Below, piece by piece: positions 10,965 through 25,400 of a DNA stretch of 64,000 bases (within the stretch, counting starts at the first letter, position 1; each line of letters starts with the position of its first letter). A program made the translations under genes and the position numbers. Source of the stretch: Hydractinia symbiolongicarpus (Eukaryota; Cnidaria; Hydrozoa; Anthoathecata; Hydractiniidae). Under the pieces are notes generated by a model. That model was given only the letters and a program-made list of their open reading frames with translations. It did not search any database and was not told the origin of the DNA. The DNA lies in assembly GCF_029227915.1 (NCBI RefSeq), contig NC_079883.1, positions 124,001-188,000 on the forward strand, given 5' to 3'.

Positions 10965-12495
10965 GAGAAATGAGTTTACTCCCGGGGTATTTTCTTTGTA
11001 TACTTTTGACTATACGGGCCGAGTCCGGGATTTACGGGAAATCGCGGGTTTTCGTTTGCCGGCGATTAAACTTCTTTTATTCCGCGTCTCATCAAAATTG
11101 AAAACATTTTTGAAAACTACAAGTCTCATGCGTTTTAGTGGTGAAAAGATAATTTAAAAAATCGTTCTGGAAATGAGTTTACAGACAGGGTACTTTCTTT
11201 GTATATACTCGACTATAAGGGCCAAGCCCGGGATTTACGGGAAATCGCGGGTTTTCGTTTGCCGGCGATTAAACATCTTTTATTTAGCGTCTTATCAAAA
11301 ATGAAAACATTTTTGAAAACTACAAGTCTCATGCGTTTTAGTGGTGAAAAGATAATTTAAAAAATCGGTCTTGAAATGAGTTTACTCCCTGAGTATTTTC
11401 TTTGTATACTTTTGACTATACGGGCCAAGCCCTGGATTTACGGGAAATCGCGGGTTTTCGTTTGCCGGCGATTAAACTTCTTTTATTCAGCGTCTCATCA
11501 AAAATGAAAACATTTTTGAAAACTACAAGTCTCGTACGTTTTAGTGGTGAAAAGATAATTTAAAAAATCGTTTTGGAAATGAGTTTACTCGCAGGGTACC
11601 TTCTTTGTATACTTTTGACTATACGGGCCGAGTCCGGGATTTACGGGAAATCGCGGGTTTTCGTTTGCCGGCGATTAAACTTCTTTTATTCCGCGTCTCA
11701 TCAAAAATGAAAACCTTTTTGAAAACTACAAGTCTCATGCGTTTTAGTGGTGAGAAAATAATTTAAAAAATCGTTCGAGAAATGAGTTTACTCCCGGGGT
11801 ATTTTCTTTGTATACTTTTGACTATACGGGCCGAGTCCGGGATTTACGGGAAATCGCGGGTTTTCGTTTGCCGGCGATTAAACTTCTTTTATTCCGCGTC
11901 TCATCAAAAATGAAAACCTTTTTGAAAACTACAAGTCTCATGCGTTTTAGTGGTGAGAAAATAATTTAAAAAATCGTTCGAGAAATGAGTTTACTCCCGG
12001 GGTATTTTCTTTGTATACTTTTGACTATACGGGCCGAGTCCGGGATTCACGGGAAATCGCGGGTTTTCGTTTGCCGGCGATTAAACTTCTTTTATTCCGC
12101 GTCTCATCAAAATTGAAAACATTTTTGAAAACTACAAGTCTCATGCGTTTTAGTGGTGAAAAGATAATTTAAAAAATCGTTCTGGAAATGAGTTTACAGA
12201 CAGGGTACTTTCTTTGTATATACTCGACTATAAGGGCCAAGCCCGGGATTTACGGGAAATCGCGGGTTTTCGTTTGCCGGCGAATAAACATCTTTTATTT
12301 AGCGTCTTATCAAAAATGAAAACATTTTTGAAAACTACAAGTCTCATGCGTTTTAGTGGTGAAAAGATAATTTAAAAAATCGGTCTTGAAATGAGTTTAC
12401 TCCCTGAGTATTTTCTTTGTATACTTTTGACTATACGGGCCAAGCCCGGGATTTACGGGAAATCGCGGGTTTTCGTTTGCCGGCGATTAAACTTC
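10965..12495 (+). repeat. 5-monomer (1015-bp) tandem offset
   Basis: 10965-11480 recurs at 11980-12495. Shared rare markers are tactcccgggg, catcaaaattgaaaac (11090/12105), the ctataagggcc variant (11213/12228) and atcggtcttgaaatg. A gtgagaaaataa marker in two adjacent monomers (about 11749 and 11952) also suggests a single-monomer duplication inside the unit. Confidence 0.8.
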
Positions 12496-13120
12496 TTTTT
12501 TTCAGCGTCTCATCAAAAATGAAAACATTTTTGAAAACTACAAGTCTCATACGTTTTAGTGGTGAAAAAATAATTTAAAAAATCGTTCGGGAAATGAGTT
12601 TACTCCCTGGGTATTTTCTTTGTATATACTCGACTATACGGGCCGAGTCCGGGATTTACGGGAAATCGCGGGTTTTCGTTTGCCGGCGATTAAACTTCTT
12701 TTTTTCCGCGTCTCATCAAAAATGAAAACATTTTTGAAAATTACAAGTCTCATGCGTTTTAGTGATGAAAAGATAATTTAAAAATTCGTTCTGGAAATGA
12801 GTTTACTCACAGGGTACTTTCTTTGTATACATTCGTCTATACGGGCCAAGCCCGGGATTTACGGGAAATCGCGGGTTTTTTGTTTGCCGGCGATTAAACC
12901 TCTTTCATTAAGCGTCTCATCAAAAATGAAAACATTTTTGAAAACTACAAGTCTCATGCGTTTTAGTGATGAAAAAATACTTTAAAAAATCGTTCGGGAA
13001 ATGAGTTTACTCCCTGGGTATTTTCTTTGTATGCTTTTGACTATACGGGCCGAGTCCGGGATTTACGGGAAATTGCGGGTTTTCGTTTGCCGGCGATTAA
13101 ACTTCTTTTATTCCGCGTCT
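12496..13120 (+). repeat. Paralogous empty site 1 for the retroelement
   Basis: Matches the sequence on both sides of the insertion: the monomer with ttctttttttcagcg and the tatactcgactatac variant, followed by a ccgcg monomer with gaaaattacaag. Here they join directly through cttctttttttccgcg near 12702-12709 with no insert. Confidence 0.85.
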
Positions 13121-14124
13121 CATCAAAAATGAAAACATTTTTGAAAATTACAAGTCTCATGCGTTTTAGTGGTGAAAAGATACTTTAAAAATTCGTTCTG
13201 GAAATAAGTTTACTCACAGGGTACTTTCTTTGTATACATTCGTCTATACGGGCCAAGCCCGGGATTTACGGGAAATCGCGGGTTTTTTGTTTGCCGGCGA
13301 TTAAAACTCTTTCATTAAGCGTCTCACCAAAAATCAAAACATTTTTGATAACTACAAGTCTCATACGTTTTAGTGGTGAAAAAATAATTTAAAAAATCGT
13401 TCGGGAAATGAGTTTACTCCTTGGGTATTTTCTTTGTATACTTTTGACTATACGGGCCAAGTCCGGGAATTACGGGAATTCGCGGGTTTTCGTTTGCCGG
13501 CGATTAAACTTCTTTTATTCAGCGTCTCATCAAAAATGAAAACATTTTTAAAAACTACAAGTCTCGTGCGTTTTAGTGGTGAAAAGATAATTTGAAAAAT
13601 CGTTCTGGAAATGAGTTTACTCGAAGGGTACTTTCTTTGTATACTTTTGACTATACGGGCCGAGTCCGGGATTTACGGGAAATCGCGGGTTTTCGTTTGC
13701 CGGCGATTAAACTTCTTTTATTCAGCGTCTCATCAAAAATGAAAACATTTTTGAAAACTACAAGTCTCGTGCGTTTTAGTGGTGAAAAGATAATTTAAAA
13801 AATCGTTCTGGAAATGAGTTTACTCGCAGGGTACTTTCTTTGTATACTTTTGACTATACAGGCCGAGTCCGGGATTTACGGGAAATCGCGGGTTTTCGTT
13901 TGCCGGCGATTAAACTTCTTTTATTCCGCGTCTCATCAAAATGAAAACATTTTTTAAAACTACAAGTCTCATACGTTTTAGTGGTGAAAAAATAATTCAA
14001 AAAATCGTGCGGGAAATGAGTTTACTCCCTGGGTATTTTCTTTGTATACATTCGACTATACGGGCCAAGCCCGGGATTTACGGGAAATCGCGGGTTTTCG
14101 TTTGCCGGCGATTAAACTTCTTTT
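13121..14124 (+). repeat. Satellite segment parallel to 1-640
   Basis: Carries the same monomer series as the window start, including the gataactac/tccttggg monomer and the A-deletion monomer at 13941, with one additional monomer around 13.6 kb. Confidence 0.75.
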
Positions 14125-15250
14125 TTTCAGCGTCTCATCAAAAATGAAAACATTTTTGAAAACTACAAGTCTCATACGTTTTAGTGGTGAAAAAATAATT
14201 TAAAAAATCGTTCGGGAAATGAGTTTACTCCCTGGGTATTTTCTTTGTATATACTCGACTATACGGTCCGAGTCCGGGATTTACGGGAAATCGCGGGTTT
14301 TCGTTTGCCGGCGTTTAAACTTCTTTTATTCCGCGTCTCATCAAAAATGAAAACATTTTTGAAAATTACAAGTCTCATGCGTTTTAGTGGTGAAAAGATA
14401 ATTTAAAAATTCGTTCTGGAAATAAGTTTACTCACAGGGTACTTTCTTTGTATACATTCGTCTATACGGGCCAAGCCCGGGATTTACGGGAAATCGCGGG
14501 TTTTTTGTTTGCCGGCGATTAAAACTCTTTCATTAAGCGTCTCACCAAAAATCAAAACATTTTTGAAAACTACAAGTCTCATGCGTTTTAGTGATGAAAA
14601 AATACTTTAAAAAATCGTTCGGGAAATGAGTTTACTCCCTGGGTATTTTCTTTGTATGCTTTTGACTATACGGGCCGAGTCCGGGATTTACGGGAAATTG
14701 CGGGTTTTCGTTTGCCGGCGATTAAACTTCTTTTATTCCGCGTCTCATCAAAAATTAAAACATTTTTGAAGACTACAAGTCTCATGCGTTTTAGTGGTGA
14801 AAAAATAATTTAAAAAATCGTTCGGGAAATGAGTTTACTCACAGGGTACTTTCTTTGTATACATTCAACTATACGGGCCAAGCCCGGGATTTACGGAAAA
14901 TCGCGGGTTTTCGTTTGCCGGCGATTAAACATCTTTTATTCTGCGTCTTATCAAAAATGAAAACATTTTTGGAAACTACAGGTCTCATCCGTTTTAGTGG
15001 TGAAAAAATAATTTAAAAAATCGGACTGGAAATGAGTTTACTCCCTGAGTATTTTCTTTGTATACCTTTGACTATACGGGCCGAGACCGGGATTTACGGG
15101 AACTCGCGGGTTTTCGTTTGCCGGCGATTAAACTTCTTTTATTCAGCGTCTCATCAAAAATGAAAACATTTTTGAAAACTACAAGTCTCGTGCGTTTTAG
15201 TGGTGAAAAGATAATTTAAAAAATCGTTCTGGAAATGAGTTTACTCGCAG
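14125..15250 (+). repeat. Paralogous empty site 2 for the retroelement
   Basis: The monomer at 14130 matches the one at 644, and the next (14333) matches the one at 1948. They join through cttcttttattccgcg at 14322-14337, with ttatt (14326-14330) present once. Similarity continues through the monomers corresponding to about 2100-2830. Confidence 0.88.
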
Positions 15251-18200
15251 GGTATTTTCTTTGTATGCTTTTGACTATACGGGCCAAGCCCGGGATTTAC
15301 GGGAAATCGCGGGTTTTCGTTTGCCGGCGATTAAACTTCTTTTATTCAGCGTCTCATCAAAAATGAAAACATTTTTGAAAACTACAAGTCTCATGCGTGT
15401 TAGTGGTGAAAAAATAATTTAAAAAATCGTTCGGGAAATAAGTTTACTCCTTGGGTATTTTCTTTGTATGTTTTTGACTATACGGGCCAAGTCCGGGAAT
15501 TACGGGAATTCGCGGGTTTTCGTTTGCCGGCGATTAAACTTCTTTTATTCAGCGTCTCATCAAAAATGAAAACATTTTTGATAACTACAAGTCTCATACG
15601 TTTTAGTGGTGAAAAAATAATTTAAAAAATCGTTCGGGAAATGAGTTTACTCCTTGGGTATTTTCTTTGTATACTTTTGACTATACGGGCCAAGTCCGGG
15701 AATTACGGGAATTCGCGGTTTTCGTTTGCCGGCGATTAAACTTCTTTTATTCAGCGTCTCATCAAAAATGAAAACATTTTTTATAACTACAAGTCTCGTG
15801 CGTTTTAGTGGTGAAAAGATAATTTAAAAAATCGTTCTGGAAATTAGTTTACTCGCAGGGTACTTTCTTTGTATACTTTTGACTATACGGGCCGAGTCCG
15901 GGATTTACGGGAAATCGCGGGTTTTCGTTTGCCGGCGATTAAACTTCTTTTATTCAGCGTCTCATCAAAAATGAAAACATTTTTGAAAACTACAAGTCTC
16001 GTGCGTTTTAGTGGTGAAAAGATAATTTAAAAAATCGTTCTGGAAATGAGTTTACTCGCAGGGTACTTTCTTTGTATACTTTTGACTATACGGGCCGAGT
16101 CCGTGATTTACGGCAAATCGCGGGTTTTCGTTTGCCGGCGATTAAACTACTTTTATTCAGCGTCTTATCAAAAATGAAAACATTTTTGAAAACTACAAGT
16201 CTCATACGTTTTAGTGGTGAAAAAATAATTCAAAAAATCGTTCGGGAAATGAGTTTACTCCCTGGGTATTTTCTTTGTATACATTCGACTATACGGGCCA
16301 AGCCCGGGATTTACGGAAAATCGCAGGTTTTCGTTTCCCGGCGATTAAACTTCTTTCATTAAGCGTCTCATCAAAAATGAAAACATTCCTGAAAACTACA
16401 AGTCTCATGCGTTCTAGTGGTGAAAAAATAATTTAAAAAATCGTTCGGGAAACGAGTTTACTCCCTGGGTACTTTCTTTGTATACTTTTGACTATACAGG
16501 CCGAGTCCGGGATTTACAGGAAATCGCGGGTTTTGGTTTGCCGGCGATTAAACATCTTTTATTCAGCGTCTCATCAAAAATGAAAACATTTTTGAAAACT
16601 ACAAGTCTCATACGTTTTAGTGGTAAAAAGGTAATTTAAAAAATCGTTCTGGAAATGAGTTTACTCCCTGCGTATTTTCTTTGTATACTTTTGACTATAC
16701 GGGCCGAGTCCGGGATTTACGTGAATTCGCGGGTTTTCGTTTGCCGGCGATTAAACTTCTTTTATTCAGCGTCTCATCAAAAATGAAAACATTTTTGAAA
16801 ACTACAAGTCTCGTGCGTTTTAGTGGTGAAAAGATAATTTAAAAAATCGTTCTGGAAATGGGTTTACAGACAGGGTACTTTCTTTGTATATACTCGACTA
16901 TACGGGCCAAGCCCGGGATTTACGGGAAAACGCGGGTTTTCGTTTGCCGGCGATTAAACTTCTTTCATTAAGCGTCTCATCAAAAATGAAAACATTCCTG
17001 AAAACTACAAGTCTCATGCGTCTTAGTGGTGAAAAAATAATTTAAAAAATCGTTCGGGAAATGAGTTTACTCCCTGGGTACTTCCTTTGTTTACTTTTGA
17101 CTATACGGGCCAAGTCCGGGATTTACGGGAAATCGCGGGTTTTCGTTTTCCGGCGATTAAACATCTTTTATTCAGCGTCTCATCAAAAATGAAAACATTT
17201 TTGAAAACTGCAAGTCTGATGCGTTTTAGTGGTGAAAAGATAATTTAAAAAATCGTTCTGGAAATGAGTTTACTCCCTGCGTATTTTCTTTGTATACTTT
17301 TGACTATACGGGCCGAGTCCGGGATTTACGTGAATTCGCGGGTTTTCGTTTGCCGGCGATTCAACTTCTTTTATTCAGCGTCTCATCAAAAATGAAAACA
17401 TTTTTGAAAACTACAAGTCTCGTGCGTTTTAGTGGTGAAAAGATAATTTAAAAAATCGTTTTGGAAATGAGTTTACTCGCAGGGTACCTTCTTTGTATAC
17501 TTTTGACTATACGGGCCGAGTCCGGGCTTTACGGGAAATCGCGGGTTTTCGTTTGCCGGCGATTAAACTTCTTTTATTCAGCGTCTCATCAAAAATGAAA
17601 ACATTTTTGAAAACTACAAGTCTCATACGTTTTAGAGGTGAAAAAATAATTTAAAAAATCGTTCGGGAAATGAGTTTACTCCCTGGGTATTTTCTTTGTA
17701 TACTTTTGACTATACGGGCCGAGTCCGGGAATTACGGGAAATCGCGGGTTTTCGTTTGCCGGCGATTAAACTTCTTTTATTCCGCGTCTCATCAAAAATG
17801 AAAACATTTTTAAAAACTACAAGTCTCATGCGTTTTAGTGGTGAAAAGATAATTTAAAAAATCGTTCTGGAAATGAGTTTACAGACAGGGTACTTTCTTT
17901 GTATATACTCGACTATACGGGCCAAGCCCGGGATTTACGGGAAAACGCGGGTTTTCGTTTGCCGGCGATTAAACTTCTTTCATTAAGCGTCTCATCAAAA
18001 ATGAAAACATTCCTGAAAACTAAAAGTCTCATGCGTCTTAGTGGTGAAAAAATAATTTAAAAAATCGTTCGAGAAATGAGTTTACTCCCTGGGTACTTTC
18101 TTTGTATACTTTTGACTATACGGGCCAAGTCCGGGATTTACGGGAAATCGCGGGTTTTTTTTTCCGGCGATTAAACATCTTTTATTCAGCGTCTCATCAA

Positions 18201-19204
18201 AAATGAAAACATTTTTGAAAACTACAAGTCTCGTGCGTTTTAGTGGTGAAAAGATAATTTAAAAAATCGTTTTTGAAACAAATTTACTCGCAGGGTACCT
18301 TCTTTGTATACTTTTGACTATACGGGCCGAGTCCGGGATTTACGGGAAATCGCGGGTTTTCGTTTGCCGGCGATTAAAACTCTTTCATTAGGCGTCCCAT
18401 CAAAAATCAAAACATTTTTGAAAACTACAAGTCTCATGCGTTTTAGTGATGAAAAAATACTTTAAAAAATCGTTCGGGAAATGAGTTTACTCCCTGGGTA
18501 TTTTCTTTGTATGCTTTTGACTATACGGGCCGAGTCCGGGATTTACGGGAAATTGCGGGTTTTCGTTTGCCGGCGATTAAACTTCTTTTATTCCGCGTCT
18601 CATCAAAAATTAAAACATTTTTGGAGACTACAAATCTCATGCGTTTTAGTGGTGAAAAAATAATTTAAAAAATCGTTCGGGAAATGAGTTTACTCACAGG
18701 GTACTTTCTTTGTATACATTCGACTTTACGGGCCAAGCCCGGGATTTACGGGAAATCGAGGGTTTTCGTTTGCCGGCGATTAAACATCTTTTATTCTGCG
18801 TCTTATCAAAAATGAAAACATTTTTGAAAACTACAGGTCTCATCCGTTTTAGTGGTGAAAAAATACTTTAAAAAATCGTTCAAGAAATGAGTTTACTCCC
18901 TGGGTACTTTCTTTGTATACTTTTGACTATACGGGCCGAGTCCGGGATTTACGGGAAATCGCGGGTTTTCGTTTGCCGGCGATTAAACATCTTTTATTTA
19001 GCGTCTTATCAAAAATGAAAACATTTTTGATGACTACAAGTCTCATACGTTTTAGTGGTGAAAAAATAATTTAAAAAATCGTTCGGGAAATGAGTTTACT
19101 CCTTGGGTATTTTCTTTGTATACTTTTGACTATACGGGCCAAGTCCGGGAATTACGGGAATTCGCGGGTTTTCGTTTGCTGGCGATTAAACTTCTTTTAT
19201 TCAG
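15251..19204 (+). repeat. Mixed satellite monomers, including a diverged copy of the 8-mer unit
   Basis: About 16.06-17.1 kb carries markers of the 8-mer at 19.2-22.4 kb: taaactactttta, catgcgttctag, ggaaacgagttt and ttggtttgccgg. One monomer is fused away. About 18.37-19.0 kb repeats the 14.5-15.0 kb series. A G is missing from gcggttttcg near 15716, and one base from the T-run near 18155. Confidence 0.7.
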
Positions 19205-20827
19205 CGTCTCATCAAAAATGAAAACATTTTTGAAAACTACAAGTCTCGTGCGTTTTAGTGGTGAAAAGATAATTTAAAAAATCGTTCTGGAAATGAGTTT
19301 ACTCGCAGGGTACTTTACTTGTATACTTTTGACTATACGGGCCGAGTCCAGGATTTACGGGAAATCGCGGGTTTTCGTTTGCCGGCGATTAAACTTCTTT
19401 TATTCAGCGTCTCATCAAGAATGAAAACATTTTTGAAAACTACAATTCTCGTGCGTTTTAGTGGTGTAAAGATAATTTAAAAAATCGCTCTGGAAATGAG
19501 TTTACTCGCAGGGTACTTTCTTTGTATACTTTTGACTATACGGGCCGAGTCCGTGATTTACGGGAAATCGCGGGTTTTCGTTTGCCGGCGATTAAACTAC
19601 TTTTATGCAGCGTCTTATCAAAAATGAAAACATTTTTGAAAACTACAAGTCTCATACGTTTTAGTGGTGAAAAAATAATTTAAAAAATCGTTCGGGAAAT
19701 GAGTTTACTCCCTGGGTATTTTCTTTGTATACTTTTGACTATACGGGCCGAGTCCGGGATTTGCGGGAAATCGCGGGTTTTCGTTTGCCGGCGATTAAAC
19801 TGCTTTTATTCCGCGTCTCATCAAAATGAAAACATTTTTGAAAACTACAAGTCTCATACGTTTTAGTGGTGAAAAAATAATTCAAAAAATCGTTCGGGAA
19901 ATGAGTTTACTCCCTGGGTATTTTCTTTGTATACATTCGACTATACGGGCCAAGCCCGGGATTTACGGGAAATCGCAGGTTTTCGTTTCCCGGCGATTAA
20001 ACTTCTTTCATTAAGCGTCTCATCAAAAATGAAAACATTCCTGAAAACTACAAGTCTCATGCGTTCTAGTGGTGAAAAAATAATTTAAAAAATCGTTCGG
20101 GAAACGAGTTTACTCCCTGGGTACTTTCTTTGTATACTTTTGACTATACAGGCCGAGTCCGGGATTTACAGAAAATCGCGGGTGTTGGTTTGCCGGCGAT
20201 TAAACATCTTTTATCCAGCGTCTCATCAAAAATGAAAACATTTTTGAAAACTACAAGTCTCATACGTTTTAGTGGTGAAAAGATAATTTAAAAAATCGTT
20301 CTGGAAATGAGTTTACTCCCTGCGTATTTTCTTTGTATACTTTTGACTATACGGGCCGAGTCCGGGATTTACGTGAATTCGCGGGTTTTCGTTTGCCGGC
20401 GATTAAACTTCTTTTATTCAGCGTCTCATCAAAAATGAAAACATTTTTGAAAACTACAAGTCTCGTGCGTTTTAGTGGTGAAAAGATAATTTAAAAAATC
20501 GTTCTGGAAATGAGTTTACAGACAGGGTACTTTCTTTGTATATACTCGACTATACGGGCCAAGCCCGGGATTTACGGGAAAAGGCGGGTTTTCGTTTGCC
20601 GGCGATTAAACTTCTTTCATTAAGCGTCTCATCAAAAATGAAAACATTCCTGAAAACTACAAGTCTCATGCGTCTTAGTGGTGAAAAAATAATTTAAAAA
20701 ATCGTTCGGGAAATGAGTTTACTCCCTGGGTACTTTCTTTGTATACTTTTGACTATACGGGCCAAGTCCGGGATTTACGGGAAATCGCGGGTTTTCGTTT
20801 GCCGGCGATTAAACTTCTTTTATTCCG
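19205..20827 (+). repeat. 8-monomer higher-order repeat, copy 1 (1623 bp)
   Basis: Matches 20828-22450 at an offset of 1623 bp (8 x 203 - 1; the missing base is the A deletion at the open frame starting 19826). Rare shared markers include tactttacttgt (19311/20934), catcaagaatgaaaac (about 19421/21044), tttatgcagcg and tttatccagcg. Confidence 0.88.
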
Positions 20828-22450
20828 CGTCTCATCAAAAATGAAAACATTTTTGAAAACTACAAGTCTCGTGCGTTTTAGTGGTGAAAAGATAATTTAA
20901 AAAATCGTTCTGGAAATGAGTTTACTCGCAGGGTACTTTACTTGTATACTTTTGACTATACGGGCCGAGTCCAGGATTTACGGGAAATCGCGGGTTTTCG
21001 TTTGCCGGCGATTAAACTTCTTTTATTCAGCGTCTCATCAAGAATGAAAACATTTTTGAAAACTACAAGTCTCGTGCGTTTTAGTGGTGTAAAGATAATT
21101 TAAAAAATCGCTCTGGAAATGAGTTTACTCGCAGGGTACTTTCTTTGTATACTTTTGACTATACGGGCCGAGTCCGTGATTTACGGGAAATCGCGGGTTT
21201 TCGTTTGCCGGCGATTAAACTACTTTTATGCAGCGTCTTATCAAAAATGAAAACATTTTTGAAAACTACAAGTCTCATACGTTTTAGTGGTGAAAAAATA
21301 ATTTAAAAAATCGTTCGGGAAATGAGTTTACTCCCTGGGTATTTTCTTTGTATACTTTTGACTATACGGGCCGAGTCCGGGATTTACGGGAAATCGCGGG
21401 TTTTCGTTTGCCGGCGATTAAACTGCTTTTATTCCGCGTCTCATCAAAATGAAAACATTTTTGAAAACTACAAGTCTCATACGTTTTAGTGGTGAAAAAA
21501 TAATTCAAAAAATCGTTCGGGAAATGAGTTTACTCCCTGGGTATTTTCTTTGTATACATTCGACTATACGGGCCAAGCCCGGGATTTACGGGAAATCGCA
21601 GGTTTTCGTTTCCCGGCGATTAAACTTCTTTCATTAAGCGTCTCATCAAAAATGAAAACATTCCTGAAAACTACAAGTCTCATGCGTTCTAGTGGTGAAA
21701 AAATAATTTAAAAAATCGTTCGGGAAACGAGTTTACTCCCTGGGTACTTTCTTTGTATACTTTTGACTATACAGGCCGAGTCCGGGATTTACAGAAAATC
21801 GCGGGTGTTGGTTTGCCGGCGATTAAACATCTTTTATCCAGCGTCTCATCAAAAATGAAAACATTTTTGAAAACTACAAGTCTCATACGTTTTAGTGGTG
21901 AAAAGATAATTTAAAAAATCGTTCTGGAAATGAGTTTACTCCCTGCGTATTTTCTTTGTATACTTTTGACTATACGGGCCGAGTCCGGGATTTACGTGAA
22001 TTCGCGGGTTTTCGTTTGCCGGCGATTAAACTTCTTTTATTCAGCGTCTCATCAAAAATGAAAACATTTTTGAAAACTACAAGTCTCGTGCGTTTTAGTG
22101 GTGAAAAGATAATTTAAAAAATCGTTCTGGAAATGAGTTTACAGACAGGGTACTTTCTTTGTATATACTCGACTATACGGGCCAAGCCCGGGATTTACGG
22201 GAAAAGGCGGGTTTTCGTTTGCCGGCGATTAAACTTCTTTCATTAAGCGTCTCATCAAAAATGAAAACATTCCTGAAAACTACAAGTCTCATGCGTCTTA
22301 GTGGTGAAAAAATAATTTAAAAAATCGTTCGGGAAATGAGTTTACTCCCTGGGTACTTTCTTTGTATACTTTTGACTATACGGGCCAAGTCCGGGATTTA
22401 CGGGAAATCGCGGGTTTTCGTTTTCCGGCGATTAAACATCTTTTATTCAG
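20828..22450 (+). repeat. 8-monomer higher-order repeat, copy 2
   Basis: Near-identical to 19205-20827; the A-deletion monomer recurs at 21449. The match ends near 22.4 kb, where cgttttccgg and aaacatc replace cgtttgccgg and aaacttc. Confidence 0.88.
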
Positions 22451-25400
22451 CGTCTCATCAAAAATGAAAACATTTTTGAAAACTACAAGTCTGATGCGTT
22501 TTAGTGGTGAAAAGATAATTTAAAAAATCGTTCTGGAAATGAGTTTACTCCCTGCGTATTTTCTTTGTATACTTTTGACTATACGGGCCGAGTCCGGGAT
22601 TTACGTGATTTCGCGGGTTTTCGTTTGCCGGCGATTCAACTTCTTTTATTCAGCGTCTCATCAAAAATGAAAACATTTTTGAAAACTACAAGTCTCATGC
22701 GTTTTAGTGGTGAAAAGAAAATTTAAAAAATCGTTTTGGAAATGAGTTTACTCGCAGGGTACCTTCTTTGTATACTTTTGACTATACGGGCCGAGTCCGG
22801 GGTTTACGGGAAATCGCGGGTTTTCGTTTGCCGGCGGTTAAACTTCTTTTATTCAGCGTCTCATCAAAAATGAAAACATTTTTGAAAACTACAAGTCTCA
22901 TACGTTTTAGTGGTGAAAAAATATATTAAAAAATCGTTCGGGAAATGAGTTTACTCCCTGGGTATTTTCTTTGTATACTTTTGACTATACGGGCCGAGTC
23001 CGGGATTTACGGGAAATCGCGGGTTTTCGTTTGCCGGCGATTAAACTTCTTTTATTCCGCGTCTCATCAAAAATGAAAACATTTTTAAAAACTACAAGTC
23101 TCATGCGTTTTAGTGGTGAAAAGATAATTTAAAAAATCGTTCTGGAAATGAGTTTACAGACAGGGTACTTTCTTTGTATATACTCGACTATACGGGCCAA
23201 GCCCGGGATTTACGGGAAAACGCGGGTTTTCGTTTACCGGCGATTAAACTTCTTTCATTAAGCGTCTCATCAAAAATGAAAACATTCCTGAAAACTACAA
23301 GTCTCATGCGTCTTAGTGGTGAAAAAATAATTTAAAAAATCGTTCGGGAAATGAGTTTACTCCCTGGGTACTTTCTTTGTATACTTTTGACTATACGGGC
23401 CAACTCCGGGATTTACGGGAAATCGCGGGTTTTCGTTTTCCGGCGATTAAACATCTTTTATTCAGCGTCTCATCAAAAATGAAAACATTTTTGAAAACTA
23501 CAAGTCTCGTGCGTTTTAGTGGTGAAAAGATAATTTAAAAAATCGTTCTGGAAATGAGTTTACTCCCTGCGTATTTTCTTTGTATACTTTTGACTATACG
23601 GGCCGAGTCCGGGATTTACGTGAATTCGCGGGTTTTCGTTTGCCGGCGATTAAACTTCTTTTATTCCGCGTCTCATCAAAAATGAAAACATTTTTGAAAA
23701 CTACAAGTCTCGTGCGTTTTAGTGGTGAAAAGATAATTTAAAAAATCGTTTTGGAAATGAATTTACTCGCAGGGTACCTTCTTTGTATACTTTTGACTAT
23801 ACGGGCGAGTCCGGGATTTACGGGAAATCGCGGGTTTTCGTTTGCCGGCGATTAAACTTCTTTTATTCAGCGTCTCATCAAAAATGAAAACATTTTTGAA
23901 AACTACAAGTCTCATACGTTTTAGTGGTGAAAAAATAATTTAAAAAATCGTTCGAGAAATCAGTTTACTCCCTGGGTATTTTCTTTGTATACTTTTGACT
24001 ATACGGGCCGAGTCCGGGATTTACGTGAATTCGTGGGTTTTCATTTGCCGGCGATTAAACTTCTTTTATTCAGCGTCTCATCAAAAATGAAAACATTTTT
24101 GAAAACTACAAGTCTCGTGCGTTTTAGTGGTGAAAAGATAATTTAAAAAATCGTTCGGGAAATGAGTTTACTCCCTGGGTATTTTCTTTGTAAACTTTTG
24201 ACTATACGGGCCGAGTCCGGGAGTTACGGGAAATCGCGGGTTTTCGTTTGCCGGCGATTAAACTTCTTTTCTTCCGCGACTCATCAAAAATGAAAACATT
24301 TTTGAAAACTACAAGTCTCATGCGTTTTAGTGGTGAAAAGATAATTTAAAAAATCGTTCTGGAAATAAGTTTACAGACAGGGTACTTTCTTTGTATATAC
24401 TCAACTATACGGGCCAAGCCCGGGATTTACGGGAAAACGCGGGTTTTCGTTTGCCGGCGATTAAACTTCTTTCATTAAGCGTCTCATCAAAAATGAAAAC
24501 ATTCCTGAAAACTACAAGTCTCATGCGTCTTAGTGGTGAAAAAATAATTTAAAAAATCGTTCGGGAAATGAGTTTACTCCCTGGGTACTTTCTTTGTATA
24601 CTTTTGACTATACGGGCCAAGTCCGGGATTTACGGGAAATCGCGGGTTTTCGTTTTCCGGCGATTAAACATCTTTTATTCAGCGTCTCATCAAAAATGAA
24701 AACATTTTTGAAAACTACAAGTCTGATGCGTTTTAGTGGTGAAAAGATAATTTAAAAAATCGTTCTGGAAATGAGTTTACTCCCTGCGTATTTTCTTTGT
24801 ATACTTTTGACTATACGGGCCGAGTCCGGGATTTACGTGAATTCGCGGGTTTTCGTTTGCCGGCGATTAAACTTCTTTTATTCAGCGTCTCATCAAAAAT
24901 GAAAACATTTTTGAAAACTACAAGTCTCATACGTTTTAGTGGTGAAAAAATAATTTAAAAAATCGTTCGGGAAATGAGTTTACTCCCTGGGTATTTTCTT
25001 TGTATACTTTTGACTATACGGGCCGAGTCCGGGATTTACGGGAAATCGCGGGTTTTCGTTTGCCGGCGATTAAACTTCTTTTATTCCGCGTCTCATCAAA
25101 AATGAAAACATTTTTAAAAACTACAAGTCTCATGCGTTTTAGTGGTGAAAAGATAATTTAAAAAATCGTTCTGGAAATGACTTTACAGACAGGGTACTTT
25201 CTTTGTATATACTCGACTATACGGGCCAAGCCCGGGATTTACGGGAAAACGCGGGTTTTCGTTTGCCGGCGATTAAACTTCTTTCATTAAGCGTCTCATC
25301 AAAAATGAAAACATTCCTGAAAACTACAAGTCTCATGCGTCTTAGTGGTGAAAAAATAATTTAAAAAATCGTTCGGGAAATGAGTTTACTCCCTGGGTAC

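Noticed and set aside
455-22000. Many plus-strand open frames of 60-121 codons, several identical
   Set aside because: All lie in satellite monomers, overlap monomer borders and recur only because the DNA repeats. The 203-bp period shifts frame each monomer, and the peptides have no recognisable domain.
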